Notes: a model not told the origin generated them from the sequence alone. Positions 35,909 to 45,558 are shown, numbered from the stretch's first letter. The stretch: DNA of 64,000 nucleotides from Variovorax sp. (GCA_025352265.1 JANXTS010000071.1:1-64000), one strand, 5' to 3'. A program made the numbers and translations.

Positions 35909-36499
35909 TTAATAAGGCGGTGCCTTGCGCGCCCTCTGCTCCCGAGTGGCTTCGGTCCACCATGCAAGGTCGTCGGCAAAGCGCGCGAACGACTTGTCGA
36001 GTGCGGCACCGGGCGCCCCCGTCGTGTGGCCCTCGCCGTCCAACGTCTCCGAGATCGGGCCGACCGCGAGCGTGCTCGACACCACGACCATGCCCATCTC
36101 CGACAGGATCTGATGCCAGATCGAGCCTGATCGCACACCCGAGAATCGACTGGCCGAATAGCTCGCCACGGCAGCGGGGCGCCAAAACCACTCTTCGAGG
36201 AAGTGGTCGGTCAGGTTCTTCAAGCCGGGCTGCGGACCCCAGTTGTATTCGCCGGTGATGAAAACGAACGCGTCCGCCGTGCGGATCTTTTCGGCCAGCG
36301 CTTCCATCGCGGCCGGCGCGGTCCCCTTCGGGTACTCCTTGTACATGCGGTCGAGCATCGGCAGGCCGACGGCTTGCGCGTCGACCAGCTCGGCGGCCGC
36401 GCCCCGCGCCACGAGGCTCGACACCACGTAGTCGGCCAGCCGGATGCCCATGCGGTCGGACCGGTACGAGCCATAAAAAACGAGAATTTTGTCGGCCAT
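35909..36499 (-). CDS. NADPH-dependent FMN reductase
   Basis: The predicted 196-residue flavodoxin-fold protein has the FMN-phosphate loop GSYRSDRMGIRLA at residues 10-22 and the family motif GEYNWGPQPGLKNLTD. The usual motif is EYNxSxPGxLKN, so Ser is replaced by Gly here. It likely reduces FMN, quinones or azo compounds with NADPH in the cytoplasm. It converges with the ompH-like gene and is otherwise solitary. Confidence 0.85.
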   Translation of the reverse strand: MADKILVFYGSYRSDRMGIRLADYVVSSLVARGAAAELVDAQAVGLPMLDRMYKEYPKGTAPAAMEALAEKIRTADAFVFITGEYNWGPQPGLKNLTDHFLEEWFWRPAAVASYSASRFSGVRSGSIWHQILSEMGMVVVSSTLAVGPISETLDGEGHTTGAPGAALDKSFARFADDLAWWTEATREQRARKAPPY

Positions 36500-36670
36500 G
36501 CGTGCTCCGTGGTGTGCTGAAAAATCAGCAGGTCACAGTAGTCTTGCACATGCCTGTCTTGAGAGCCTAGGCCGAAAAACGCCTTGACCATGCGATGCAC
36601 GCACTACGTCAGCCGTGTACCGCCTTTGGTGACATCGCGGGCCTTCCTCGACATCTCCCGACGGATGCGC

Positions 36671-37504
36671 TCAACTACCCGCCCGTGCCGGCGCCACGCT
36701 GGCGCCTTCGATGCCGTGTCGCTTCAACGCAGCCGCGACGAATCCGGAAGCCTTCATCTCTTCGATGTAGCTGCTCAACCAACCCTGCGCTGCGGTGCGG
36801 CCCTTTGGCACACCCATCGCTTGCTCGATGACCATGAACCGTCCCGGAAGCATGCGCAGGCCCGGCGCGGATGCGTCACTCCCGTTCAATCGTTTGGCGT
36901 CAGCTTCGAGCTGCTGCCGCACGCCCGCAGCCACTTCGAGATTTTGCGCGATGAACTGGTTCGTCACTTCAGGCGAAGTCGGCACGCGGACCAGCGCGGC
37001 GGACTTGATCGCGCGCGTGAGGTAGAGGTCGTATGCGCTGCCGCGGCCGACCACGATGCGCGTGCCGGCACGGTCGACTTCGTCGTTGCGCCGAAGCGGC
37101 GACTCGTCGCGCACGAGGTAGGCACCTTCGATGATCACGTACGGCGCGGTGTAGTCGGTGTCGGCTGCACGCACCGGATCGATCGCCACGAAGGCAAGGT
37201 CGACCTGGCGCGCCTTGACGGCTTCGACCACGTTGCCTGCCGAATTGAAAGCTACGAGTTCGATAGGCAAGCGCAGGCGACGGGCCGCCTCGCGCGCGAG
37301 ATCGACCGATACGCCTTGGGGCTCGCCAGAAGGTCCGCGACTCGCGAGGATCGGGTTGCCGAGGTTGATCGCGACGCGCAGCGTGCCGGTGCTGCCGAGT
37401 TCGGCAATGGCTGCGGCACGCGCATCGGCGCCGGTGCTTGCGCAGCCGGCCAGCAACGTGCCGCCCGCGGCGATGCCGAAAGCGCGGCGACTGACGACCG
37501 TCAC
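36671..37504 (-). CDS. Amino-acid-type ABC transporter binding protein (family 3), orphan lipoprotein
   Basis: The predicted 277-residue protein has a twin-Arg-like leader and lipobox (SRRAFGIAAGGTLLAGC) and the family-3 solute-binding start GTLRVAINLGNPILA. It also has GVSVDLAREAARRL and VDLAFVAIDPVRAADTDYTAPYV. Such proteins bind polar amino acids or other small acids in the periplasm. No permease or ATPase gene of the matching type is nearby, so it is an orphan that must use a distant transporter or act as a sensor. Confidence 0.85.
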   Translation of the reverse strand: MTVVSRRAFGIAAGGTLLAGCASTGADARAAAIAELGSTGTLRVAINLGNPILASRGPSGEPQGVSVDLAREAARRLRLPIELVAFNSAGNVVEAVKARQVDLAFVAIDPVRAADTDYTAPYVIIEGAYLVRDESPLRRNDEVDRAGTRIVVGRGSAYDLYLTRAIKSAALVRVPTSPEVTNQFIAQNLEVAAGVRQQLEADAKRLNGSDASAPGLRMLPGRFMVIEQAMGVPKGRTAAQGWLSSYIEEMKASGFVAAALKRHGIEGASVAPARAGS

Positions 37505-37718
37505 AGTTCGATCCTTGGGCTTGCGACTTCAGCCACCGCTGGGTCCTGCTTTTCGAGATACGGCATTCGTTCGACTTCCGTGGGGCAGATCCTCTAGTCC
37601 GCAGATCGCGCAGTCAAGCCTGCGTGAATGCGGCAGTGTCCCCGGTTACCGGCACGCTTGCCGCCGGTGCCGCGGCGCGTGCGGCCGCAGATGGACGCAA
37701 TCTGTTCACCAGACCGCC

Positions 37719-37868
37719 ATGCGCGTGCCCGAGGTGTCACGCAAGCTCAACGATGCAGACTGGGAAACGGCAGCTGCCGATGCCACTTTGCTGCGCGCCT
37801 ACATGGCCGCCGAACGCGCCATCTGGCCAGCACTGATTCGCGATCGCGGCATTCTCGTGATCCAGTAG
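37719..37868 (+). CDS. Possible 49-residue hypothetical protein
   Basis: In the 382-bp gap between the orphan binding protein and the AI-2E gene, the ATG at 37719 opens a 49-codon frame (MRVPEVSRKLNDADWETAAAD ... RGILVIQ) with a protein-like composition. A second frame starting at 37624 (MNAAVSPVTGTLAAGAA) covers the upstream part, so a longer gene with a frameshift is conceivable. I do not recognise either. No ribosome binding site is evident. Confidence 0.25.
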   Translation: MRVPEVSRKLNDADWETAAADATLLRAYMAAERAIWPALIRDRGILVIQ

Positions 37869-37886
37869 AAAGGCGGTCCGCATCGC

Positions 37887-39512
37887 TTATTGAGCGGGCA
37901 CGGCATCGGTTGTCTTCTTGCTTTCGAGCACGAACGCCTCCGCCTCGGAATACGAGTGCAGCATCAGATCGGTCAAGTCTTCGACCTGATTTTCTTCGAC
38001 GAAAGAATCGTCGAGTGCCTGCTTGATGGTGGCAAGAATCGCGTCTGGCAATGCGGCTCGCAACTCAACTGCTGTTTGCCGCCATTGCGCCAATCCGTCC
38101 AGGCGCGGATAGACCAGAAACACGGTGCCCACCAGACTGGCCTTGTCGGCCATCTCAGGGTCTTGCGGTTCGTTCGCCGACACGCTCCGGGCGTCGACGC
38201 CCTCCTCTCGCAGCGCCCTGACCAGCAGTTCCATCAGCAGATCGTCACGGTCGGTGCCAAAGCCCATGCACAAGACGATCGAATGCGAAGGCACATCGAG
38301 CCGCCCTTGCCACCGACCGAGGCGTGCCTCGCGCATGTGACGCAGATGGGCACCCATGTTGGCGTCGACCAGCGAAGTCGGTGCGCGACGGCGCGCCGTG
38401 CGCCGTGCCGGCCGCTCCTTCGACAACGATTCGGCCAAGGCGACGATGTTCGCCTGGATGCGCTCGCGCTGCAGCTGATCGATGCGCCCGATGCGAAAGT
38501 CCGCCGCGCCGAGTGCCAGCCCCGGAAACAGCACGTGATCGCAGTACCTGGCGAAGCTGCTGCGCCGCAGAAAGGCACGAGCCTCCTGCAGATTGACGGC
38601 GGCATTGCCCGACAGCGCACGCTGATAGAAGCGCTGACCTGCCGACAGACCCGACACATCGCTGAGAAGAATCGTGAACGGTGCCAGTGCTTTGACGTGG
38701 CGGCCCGTCACCACCAGACACAGCGTGAGCGGCGTAGACAACAGCCGTCCCACGGGCCCCCAAAGCGCGCCCCAGAACAACGCGGACACAATGACTGCCA
38801 GCGGTGCCGGGCCCGTACTGTGCCCGTAGACCTGCGGCTCCAGCACATTGGCGAAGACGAGCTCGAGCACGCCGAAAAATCCGAGGCTGGCGAGCACGAG
38901 CGTCCACCCCGGATCGACCGCCGCTGCAAACACCGCGATCAACGCGGCTGCGCTCAGCACACCCACATACGGGATGAATCGCAGCAGCGCGGCCACGCAA
39001 CCCCAAAGCGCGGCGTGCGGCAGTCCTATCCCCTAAAGTCCCACGCCGACCACAGTGCCGAAGATCGCGTTGACGATGGATTGCGACAGGAAGAAGCGCG
39101 ACACGCCTTGCGCCGCCGCGCTCAGTGCCTGGACGGTCGGTGCGGGCGGCGGCACGACCACCGTGGCCCGACTGCCTTGACGCCGCGGTGCGGTCGCGTC
39201 GGGCGGCGCGTTCTGCGGCAACATTCCTTTGAGTTCAGACTCGATTCGTTCGAACGGACGGACCGTGAACTCACGGATCGCATCGACCTTGCCGCTGATG
39301 GCCGCCGTGTATTGGGGCAGATCACCGGCCACGGCGACGAGCTGTATCGCAAGCACCGCGCTGATCCAGGCGACGCACGCTGCAGCCAGCACCAGGCTCA
39401 AGACACCCGCGATGACGATGGGCTTTAGAAAGTCCTGACCGAAGTGCAGCAACAGCAGCACGCACGTGGCCGGGACGATCAGGCCGAACTGGAAGTTCTT
39501 GAGGTTGGGCAA
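37887..39512 (-). pseudogene. AI-2E/PerM-family transporter, interrupted by an amber codon
   Basis: Two frames in the same register, 39512-39033 and the continuation to 37887, form one protein of about 540 codons split by a TAG at 39033-39035. The join reads VVGVGL-stop-GIGLPHAALWG, where the family normally has Trp (LW.IGLP), so TGG to TAG is the likely change. The N-terminal part also runs directly from LSLVLA to ACVAWI, missing the roughly 35 residues that usually complete helix 2 and the following loop. The start would be a TTG. The long hydrophilic C-terminal extension (~250 residues) is intact. Probably a decaying gene. Confidence 0.8.
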
Positions 39513-39564
39513 TGGGCGCAGCCAGCGTTATGGCGATGGTGAAGATGTTCCAGGGAAGCGAGAT

Positions 39565-40398
39565 CTATACCGCCTCCGGCATCGCCAGCACAGCGGTCAA
39601 CGCGAAGTCCACCAGCAGCAGCCACGTCATTTCGAGATCGATGATGCTGTGATGGTCCGAGCCCCGAATCGTCTTCACCGACACCGGCGTCGGCCATGCC
39701 GCGATGAGCTTGGCGGACCGCTCCGGCAATACGACGTCGTCGTGCTCGGCCAGCAGCACTTGCGTCTTGGCCGCCACGCCGATGCAATGCGCCAGCGAGT
39801 TGAACTGGTGCCGCAGCAACAGCGACAACGGCACCAGCGGAAAGCGCTTCTTTGCGACCTCCAGCATGGAGTCGTACGGCGTGATCAGCTGCAGGCTGGT
39901 AAACGTCTGCTGCGCCACGAGTTGAATCGCCACGCCCGAGCCCAGGCTGCGGCCGACGACATGCAGCCGCGCACTCGGAAAGCCCCTGCGCAAATGATTC
40001 GCCAACTGCACTGCGTCCGCGACAGAAGCGATCTCCGACGGGTGCCCTTCCGAGTCCGCCATGCCCCGGTAGTTGACCGCGGCAAAGCCGAAGCCTTCAG
40101 GCAGCCAGTGCAGTGCCTTGGCCGTGGTACGAACATCCTCGCCGCGGCCAGCGAAGTAGATGAACAGGTCCTGCAGCGCCGCCTCGCCGCGCGGGTGATA
40201 GACATAGCCGCGCACCATGCCGCCCGGCACGGTGTGAGAGTAAGTGGAGAAGTCGTCGGACAAGGCCACGACGGGCAGCTTGCGCGTGTCGAAAAGAATG
40301 TGGTCCTGGCGGGCGGCGAGCAGCGCCCAGTAAGCAGCGATTGCACCGAGCGCGGCGCCCGATGCGGACAGGGCGACGCGATAGGCTTTGGATGACAA
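39565..40398 (-). CDS. Alpha/beta hydrolase (Bem46/YfhR-like), membrane-anchored
   Basis: The protein has an N-terminal membrane segment (GAALGAIAAYWALLAA), the nucleophile elbow GRSLGSG, and the late catalytic residues in EHDDVVLPE and the GSDHHSI region. These are features of the YfhR/BEM46 serine-hydrolase group. I chose the TTG at 40398 (277 residues). An ATG at 40506 would add 36 non-conserved residues and overlap the LivF gene. It follows the second ABC importer in the same direction and may be the last gene of that operon. Substrate unknown. Confidence 0.78.
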   Translation of the reverse strand: MSSKAYRVALSASGAALGAIAAYWALLAARQDHILFDTRKLPVVALSDDFSTYSHTVPGGMVRGYVYHPRGEAALQDLFIYFAGRGEDVRTTAKALHWLPEGFGFAAVNYRGMADSEGHPSEIASVADAVQLANHLRRGFPSARLHVVGRSLGSGVAIQLVAQQTFTSLQLITPYDSMLEVAKKRFPLVPLSLLLRHQFNSLAHCIGVAAKTQVLLAEHDDVVLPERSAKLIAAWPTPVSVKTIRGSDHHSIIDLEMTWLLLVDFALTAVLAMPEAV

Positions 40399-40474
40399 AG
40401 TGGGTTCCCAAGGCGCATGACGGTATGCGCGCCCGAGTATGCATGGCGCGGGGATGCGTCGAATCTCGGGAACC

Positions 40475-41170
40475 TCAGGCCAGGTAAGCCTCCAGCACGC
40501 CGGCATCGGAGCGCAGCGCGTCCACTGTTCCCTCGGTCACGATCGACCCGCGCTTCATGAGATAGGCGTAGTCGCAGACAGACAGCGCGATCTCGGCGTT
40601 TTGCTCGACCAGCAGGATCGACTGGCCCTCGCGATGCAGGGTGACGATCGCCTGGAACACGAGGTCCACGATCGATGGCGCCAATCCCATCGATGGTTCG
40701 TCCAGCACGAGCATGCTGGGTTCGGTCATGAGTGCGCGGCCAATGGCGAGCATCTGCTGCTCGCCGCCACTCATGAGGCCCGCGATCTGGCCACGCCTTT
40801 CCTTCAGGCGGGGAAACAGGTCATAGACACGCGCCATCAAGTCGCTCGCGTTGCCGCGCCCTGCGTAGCTGCTGAGCTTCAAATTCTCTTCTACCGTGAG
40901 GGGTGCGACGACCATGCGGCCTTCAGGCACCAGCGCGAGCCCACGCCGGACGACGCGGTGCACCGGCATCGCCGAGATCTCTTCTCCGTTTAGCTTGATC
41001 GAGCCCTTCACCGGCCGATGCAGGCCGGCAATGCTGCGCAACGTGGTCGATTTGCCCGCGCCGTTGGCACCGAGGATGGCGACCATGCTGCGCGGCCAGA
41101 CCTCGAAACTGAGGTCGGTGACAGCGCGGATGGCGCCGTAGCTAGCGCAGAGCGCGGATACGGTCAGCAT
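40475..41170 (-). CDS. Second ABC importer, LivF-type ATPase
   Basis: The product is 231 residues from the ATG at 41170, which lies 29 nt inside the upstream livG-type gene. Walker A GANGAGKST, signature MSGGEQQML and Walker B MLVLDEPSMGLAP are all present, so this copy is intact, unlike the one at 22746-23493. It partners with the LivG-type ATPase to drive the importer. It might also substitute for the broken LivF of the first importer. Confidence 0.92.
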   Translation of the reverse strand: MLTVSALCASYGAIRAVTDLSFEVWPRSMVAILGANGAGKSTTLRSIAGLHRPVKGSIKLNGEEISAMPVHRVVRRGLALVPEGRMVVAPLTVEENLKLSSYAGRGNASDLMARVYDLFPRLKERRGQIAGLMSGGEQQMLAIGRALMTEPSMLVLDEPSMGLAPSIVDLVFQAIVTLHREGQSILLVEQNAEIALSVCDYAYLMKRGSIVTEGTVDALRSDAGVLEAYLA

Positions 41171-41948
41171 CGGCAGTGTTTCCAAAGTAAGCAGCCTGCA
41201 CATCGGGATGCGCCATGCAGTCTGCGGGTGTTCCATGGGCAAGGAGGCGGCCGAAGTTCATCACGGTGACGTGGTCGCAGAACTCTTTGACCAGCCGCAC
41301 GTTGTGTTCGACCATCAGCACCGTCAGTCCGCCATCGCGCAGGCTGTGCACGAGACTTCCGATCTCGTTTGATTCCTGCACGTTCATTCCGGCGGTGGGC
41401 TCGTCGAGGAGCAAAAGTCGCGGGCCGGTGCCCAGTGCACGGGCGATCTCGACCCGCCGCTGCTCTCCATACGACAGCGTTTCCGCCAGCAGGTGCGCCT
41501 GTCGCCCCAACTGCACGCGCTCCAGCAATTCGTAGGCATGAAGTTCGACCGCCTTGCGTGCCGCGCGGGCCTTCGGCAGGCCGAGGAACGACGCCCACAA
41601 CGATGTACCGCGCCGCAGATAGCACCCGGCCATCACCTGCTCCAGCACCGTCATGCCGCTGAAGAGCCGCACGTTCTGATAGGTGCGGGCGATGCCCTGG
41701 AACGCTATGTCGTAAGCCGGACTGCGCTGGATCTCGATACCGCCGAAGCGGATGGTGCCGGTGTCCGATGGCAGCAAGCCGCTGATGAGATTGACTAGCG
41801 TCGTCTTGCCAGCGCCGTTCGGGCCCATGACCCCTGCGACGCTGCCGGCTTTGACCGTCATCGACAAGCCGGAGACGGCAGCGACGCCGCCGAAGTTCTT
41901 GCCGATGGCCTCGACCGTCAGCAGCGGCGCGTCGGGTGCAACGCTCAT
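41142..41948 (-). CDS. Second ABC importer, LivG-type ATPase
   Basis: The product is 268 residues from the ATG at 41948, 5 nt after the LivM stop. It has Walker A GPNGAGKTT, the LivG-typical RTYQNVRLFSGMTVLEQVM, signature LSYGEQRRVEIARAL and Walker B LLLLDEPTAGMN. Longer in-frame extensions upstream lie inside livM and are not used. It is a cytoplasmic ATPase of the HAAT importer fed by the binding protein at 43801-44961. Confidence 0.92.
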   Translation of the reverse strand: MSVAPDAPLLTVEAIGKNFGGVAAVSGLSMTVKAGSVAGVMGPNGAGKTTLVNLISGLLPSDTGTIRFGGIEIQRSPAYDIAFQGIARTYQNVRLFSGMTVLEQVMAGCYLRRGTSLWASFLGLPKARAARKAVELHAYELLERVQLGRQAHLLAETLSYGEQRRVEIARALGTGPRLLLLDEPTAGMNVQESNEIGSLVHSLRDGGLTVLMVEHNVRLVKEFCDHVTVMNFGRLLAHGTPADCMAHPDVQAAYFGNTADADRIRALR

Positions 41949-41953
41949 GGCAG

Positions 41954-42886
41954 TCAAAGCGCAGCTCCGGCAGCGGACGATACTTTCACGGGCGCGCCGT
42001 CTGCATCGGCAGTTGCATTTGCATTCGCATCTGCATTGCGTGCGGCGCGGCGCAAGCGAATGGCGCGTGGATCGACCAACCCTCGCGGCAGGAAGATCAT
42101 GATCAGCAGTAGCACGACCCCGTTCGCCACTTCTTGAAAGTGAGGTACGAAGGCCTGAGCGATCACCGGCAGTGCGGTGAACACCGCCGCCCCGATGATC
42201 GATCCGATCCAGTGATACGACCCACCCAGCACCACGGCCGCGATCATGGTGAAGGCGATGTTCACGAAGTAGGTGTCGGGCGAAAGAAACTGCAGAACCA
42301 GCGCGAGGAGCATGCCGCCCAGACCACCCACTGCCCCCGAGATTGCGAAGGCGATCGTCTGTATCCGGCGCGGTGCGATGCCCAGGCTGGATGCGACCGC
42401 CGGATCTTCGCGCACTGCCTGCGCCGCGATGCCGTACCACGACACCGACAGCCGATAGAACACGATCATGGCCAGGGCCAGCAGCATGCCCAGCACGCCG
42501 ATCGGCAGCGTGACCGGCACGCTCAGTCCGTTGACGCCGCCGGTCAGGCTCGGCACGTTGATGACGGCGACGCGGACGATCAGGATGAGCGCCAGGCTTG
42601 CCAAGGCCATCCAGTGACTCTCGAGCCTGAGAAAGATCAAGGCGACCACATAGGCCAGGAGCGCACCCGCCGCCATGGCCGCGGGCAACAGGATCAGCGG
42701 ATCGAGACCCGTTTGCAAAATCAGCCGCGCGCCCACGAAGCCACCGATGGCGGCATAGGTCACGGTGGCGAAGCTCAGGATGCCGGCCGACAGCACCGAG
42801 TAAGTGCTGAGTGCGAAGAAGGAATTGACGATCGCGAACGCGACCGTGCTTTGGTAGGTACGCCAGAAATCGGCAAGTGCTTGCAT
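41954..42886 (-). CDS. Second ABC importer, LivM-type permease
   Basis: The 310-residue protein has about nine membrane segments and the LivM signature YSVLSAGILSFATVTYAAIGGFVGA region near the start. It also has the QTIAFAISGAVGGLGGMLLA segment before the last helices, and a hydrophilic Ala/Asp-rich tail (ADANANATADADGAP). It forms the channel with the LivH-type subunit encoded 16 nt upstream. Confidence 0.9.
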   Translation of the reverse strand: MQALADFWRTYQSTVAFAIVNSFFALSTYSVLSAGILSFATVTYAAIGGFVGARLILQTGLDPLILLPAAMAAGALLAYVVALIFLRLESHWMALASLALILIVRVAVINVPSLTGGVNGLSVPVTLPIGVLGMLLALAMIVFYRLSVSWYGIAAQAVREDPAVASSLGIAPRRIQTIAFAISGAVGGLGGMLLALVLQFLSPDTYFVNIAFTMIAAVVLGGSYHWIGSIIGAAVFTALPVIAQAFVPHFQEVANGVVLLLIMIFLPRGLVDPRAIRLRRAARNADANANATADADGAPVKVSSAAGAAL

Positions 42887-42902
42887 GGTTGCTTGTATGA
42901 AA

Positions 42903-43790
42903 TCAGGCCCGAGAAAAACCGAGACTGCCGAACAGGCCGCGCGGTCGTACCAGCAGAAAAGTCAGCAACAACGCGTAGGTGATGCCGTCACGCAGACCCG
43001 ACGACAGGTATTGCGCCGACATCACCTCCAGCACTCCGAGCCCGACACCGGCAACGGCCGTGCCGCGAACGTCGTCGTAGCCGCCGACCACCACCGCAGC
43101 GAACCCCTTGAGCAGCAGGCCCTCGCCGAGCAGGAACGAGACGTTGTGCGTGGTGATGCCACCGAGAACGCCGGCCAGGCCCGAGGTCGCACCGGCGATG
43201 AAGGCGGTGACGATCACGACATAACGCGGATTAACGCCGCCCAACGAGGCGGCCGTTTGGTTCCAGCCGACCGCACGCATGGCCGCACCGAAGCGGCTGC
43301 GCCGGATGAGCATGTGAAGCCCGAAGGTCACGACGAGCATGACCGCCACCGTGATGAGCTGCATAGCCGGAATCGGAATGTCGCCCAGATGGAACACGGT
43401 GCCCGGATAGCTTCCGCGAGGAAAGCTCAGGCTCTGCTGGCCGGTGGCGGTACCGGCCAGGTTGTCGAGAATGATCCAGAACGCAATGCTGGTGATGAGC
43501 GCACCCAGCATGCCGCTGCCACGTTTGCGCAGCGGCTGGAAGGCGATCTGGTCCACCACCACCGCGAGCAGCCCGCCCCCAACGACACCCACGACCAGTG
43601 CCGGCAGGAAGGGCAACTTCAGCTGCTCGACCGCTGCCAGCGCTGCGATCGCGGCCCAGCTCGCATAGCTGCCGTGCGCCGCATTCAGGATGCCGAGCGT
43701 CGAAAAAACGATCCCGAAACCGAGTCCGAACAACGCGTACAGCGCACCGAGCGCGCAACCGTTGATCAGTTGCTCGATGAAGAGTTGCAT
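42903..43790 (-). CDS. Second ABC importer, LivH-type permease
   Basis: The 295-residue membrane protein begins MQLFIEQLINGCALGALYALFG, the standard LivH start. It carries NAAHGSYASWAA and GGYDDVRGTAVAGVGLG, which match the coupling-helix region. It lies 10 nt downstream of the binding-protein gene. It completes a full HAAT-family importer in the IclR-controlled block. Confidence 0.92.
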   Translation of the reverse strand: MQLFIEQLINGCALGALYALFGLGFGIVFSTLGILNAAHGSYASWAAIAALAAVEQLKLPFLPALVVGVVGGGLLAVVVDQIAFQPLRKRGSGMLGALITSIAFWIILDNLAGTATGQQSLSFPRGSYPGTVFHLGDIPIPAMQLITVAVMLVVTFGLHMLIRRSRFGAAMRAVGWNQTAASLGGVNPRYVVIVTAFIAGATSGLAGVLGGITTHNVSFLLGEGLLLKGFAAVVVGGYDDVRGTAVAGVGLGVLEVMSAQYLSSGLRDGITYALLLTFLLVRPRGLFGSLGFSRA

Positions 43791-43800
43791 GACCCCGTGC

Positions 43801-44961
43801 CTACTTGGGTGCGACCCAGGGCACGATCTTGCCTTCAGCAGACCATGCCACCACCAACGTGCCAGCCGTCTCCGCCTGGCCGTTGTTCATGGCCTCGCCG
43901 CCATAGACCTGATGGTCGATCTTCGTTACCTTCGACAGTGCCTGGCCCAGCGCCTCGCGGGTCGGTTTGCCGGACAGCGACTTCAACCCCTGAGCGATGA
44001 ACCACACCACCTGGTAGCCCTGAGCCGAATAGATGTCGGGCGCCACGTTGAACTTCTTCTGGTAGGCCGCGACGAAAGCCTTGGCTTCTGGCGTTTCCAC
44101 GATCGAGTCGGAAAAGCTGACCGGGAACGGCACGCCGACGACCGAATCACCCATCTTCTTGAAGATGGAAGCCGGCGACAGCACATCGTTGCCGACGATG
44201 GTCTTGGCGTAGCCGCGATCCTTCAGCGCGGTGATGGCACCGGCGGCAGCACCCTGCGTCGCATAGACCAGGATGATGTCGGCCTTCAGACCCATGGCTT
44301 GCGTAGCGGCCGCGGTGAAGTCGGTGTCCTTTGTCAGCACGCTGACCACGCCGGCGGTGGTCACGCCCTTGGCCTCGAGCGCTTCACGGGTCGCGTTCAT
44401 GCGGCCCTTGAAAGCGTCGTTGTCGGCCGCGAGGATGTAGGCGGCGGTCTTCGGCTTGACCGCATCGACGATCATGAGCGCGGTGGCTTTGTCTTTGGGG
44501 CCGGGCAGGATCGTCATGCTGTAGACGTAGGGCAGCTGCGGCAGGCCGGCCGCCGTCGCGCCGAAGATCACGAGCGGTGTCTTCGCCTCGGTCACGATCG
44601 GCTTCAGGGAGCCGGCAACGGGCGACAGAATGCAGCAACTGATCGCTAGCAGCGAAGGGTCGGCCACGAACTGATTGGTCGCCTGAATCGCGCGGGCGGC
44701 ATCGCTACCGCTCTCCTTCGGGTCCAGCACGATCGAGGCGCCGCCGAGGTACTTCTGCGTCTTGACCTCCTCCGCTGCCAGCTGCGCGCCGTTCCAGTAG
44801 GACTGGCCCGCCGACGCGATGGCGCCGGTGTTCTCTGTGACGAATCCGACCTTGTAGTCGCCCGGAGCGAGGCCCTGAGCGGACGCCGGTCCGACATGGA
44901 CGAACAAAGCAGCCAACGCTGCACCTAACAACGAAAAATTCTTCAAGTTCCAGCTCTTCAT
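43801..44961 (-). CDS. Second ABC importer, periplasmic binding protein
   Basis: The product is 386 residues from the ATG at 44961, preceded by GAGGAGACA. It has a signal peptide cut after GPASA and the Leu/Ile/Val-binding fold (GDYKVGFVTENTGAIASAGQ, LLAISCCILSPVAGSLKPI). It is placed directly after the hydro-lyase subunits and before the permeases, so its ligand is probably the dicarboxylic or branched acid processed by those enzymes, which is inference. Confidence 0.9.
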   Translation of the reverse strand: MKSWNLKNFSLLGAALAALFVHVGPASAQGLAPGDYKVGFVTENTGAIASAGQSYWNGAQLAAEEVKTQKYLGGASIVLDPKESGSDAARAIQATNQFVADPSLLAISCCILSPVAGSLKPIVTEAKTPLVIFGATAAGLPQLPYVYSMTILPGPKDKATALMIVDAVKPKTAAYILAADNDAFKGRMNATREALEAKGVTTAGVVSVLTKDTDFTAAATQAMGLKADIILVYATQGAAAGAITALKDRGYAKTIVGNDVLSPASIFKKMGDSVVGVPFPVSFSDSIVETPEAKAFVAAYQKKFNVAPDIYSAQGYQVVWFIAQGLKSLSGKPTREALGQALSKVTKIDHQVYGGEAMNNGQAETAGTLVVAWSAEGKIVPWVAPK

Positions 44962-44998
44962 CTCTTGTCTCCTCGGGGTGGTTGTCTTGATCGGCCGT

Positions 44999-45541
44999 TC
45001 AAGGTTGCGCATGTTGAACAGTCCGCGTCTTGTCGGCGAGAAATCTTTTCTTCAAATAGGTCTCGAGTCCGCCAGCTTCCAGCATGTCGAGGTCGGCGCG
45101 CGGCAGCGGCTCGAAAGCGATCTCGGTGTCCTGCGTCAGGTTGCGCACGCATTGGCCCGCCCAGTCGACTTCCAGCTCGTCCCAGCGTTCGGCGAACTGA
45201 AGGATGCCGGGGCACGGCACCTGCGGGAAGCCCATGCTGATCTCACCGCGCCAATAACCCGGTGAGAACGATTCGGCAATGACGCCCGCGATGCCCATGT
45301 GGCGCATGGCTTTCATCGGTGGATAGTGGGGATGGCCATAGCCGAAGTTGTGATTGCCCAGCAGCAGGTCGCCGGGCTTCACCAAGCTGGCGAAGGCGAG
45401 GTCGTATTCCTGCATCGCGGCCTTGCTCAGCTCTTCGATGTTGGTGGTCTTGATGTTCTTGACGCCGACGATCTGGTCGACGTCGAAGTCGATCTCGTCG
45501 AACTTGAAGGCCACGCGGCCGCGCAGGTTCATGAGTGCCAT
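44999..45541 (-). CDS. Aconitase-superfamily hydro-lyase, small (LeuD-like) subunit
   Basis: The 180-residue swivel-domain protein resembles LeuD (isopropylmalate isomerase small subunit): GRVAFKFDEIDFDVDQI at the start, then PGDLLLGNHNFGYGHPHYPP and GIAGVIAESFSPGYW. Canonical LeuD has GCGSSREHAP where this protein has GYGHPHYPP, so the substrate-binding Ser-Arg-Glu is lost. Its substrate must therefore differ from isopropylmalate. It is encoded 17 nt after the large subunit and just before an ABC importer. Dimethylmaleate hydratase DmdB is another LeuD relative and a possible model. Confidence 0.82.
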   Translation of the reverse strand: MALMNLRGRVAFKFDEIDFDVDQIVGVKNIKTTNIEELSKAAMQEYDLAFASLVKPGDLLLGNHNFGYGHPHYPPMKAMRHMGIAGVIAESFSPGYWRGEISMGFPQVPCPGILQFAERWDELEVDWAGQCVRNLTQDTEIAFEPLPRADLDMLEAGGLETYLKKRFLADKTRTVQHAQP

Positions 45542-45558
45542 GCTCTTCTCCTTGGCCG

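Noticed and set aside
40399-40506. N-terminal extension of the alpha/beta hydrolase to an ATG at 40506
   Set aside because: The added residues overlap livF, are not hydrolase-like and precede the membrane anchor without need.
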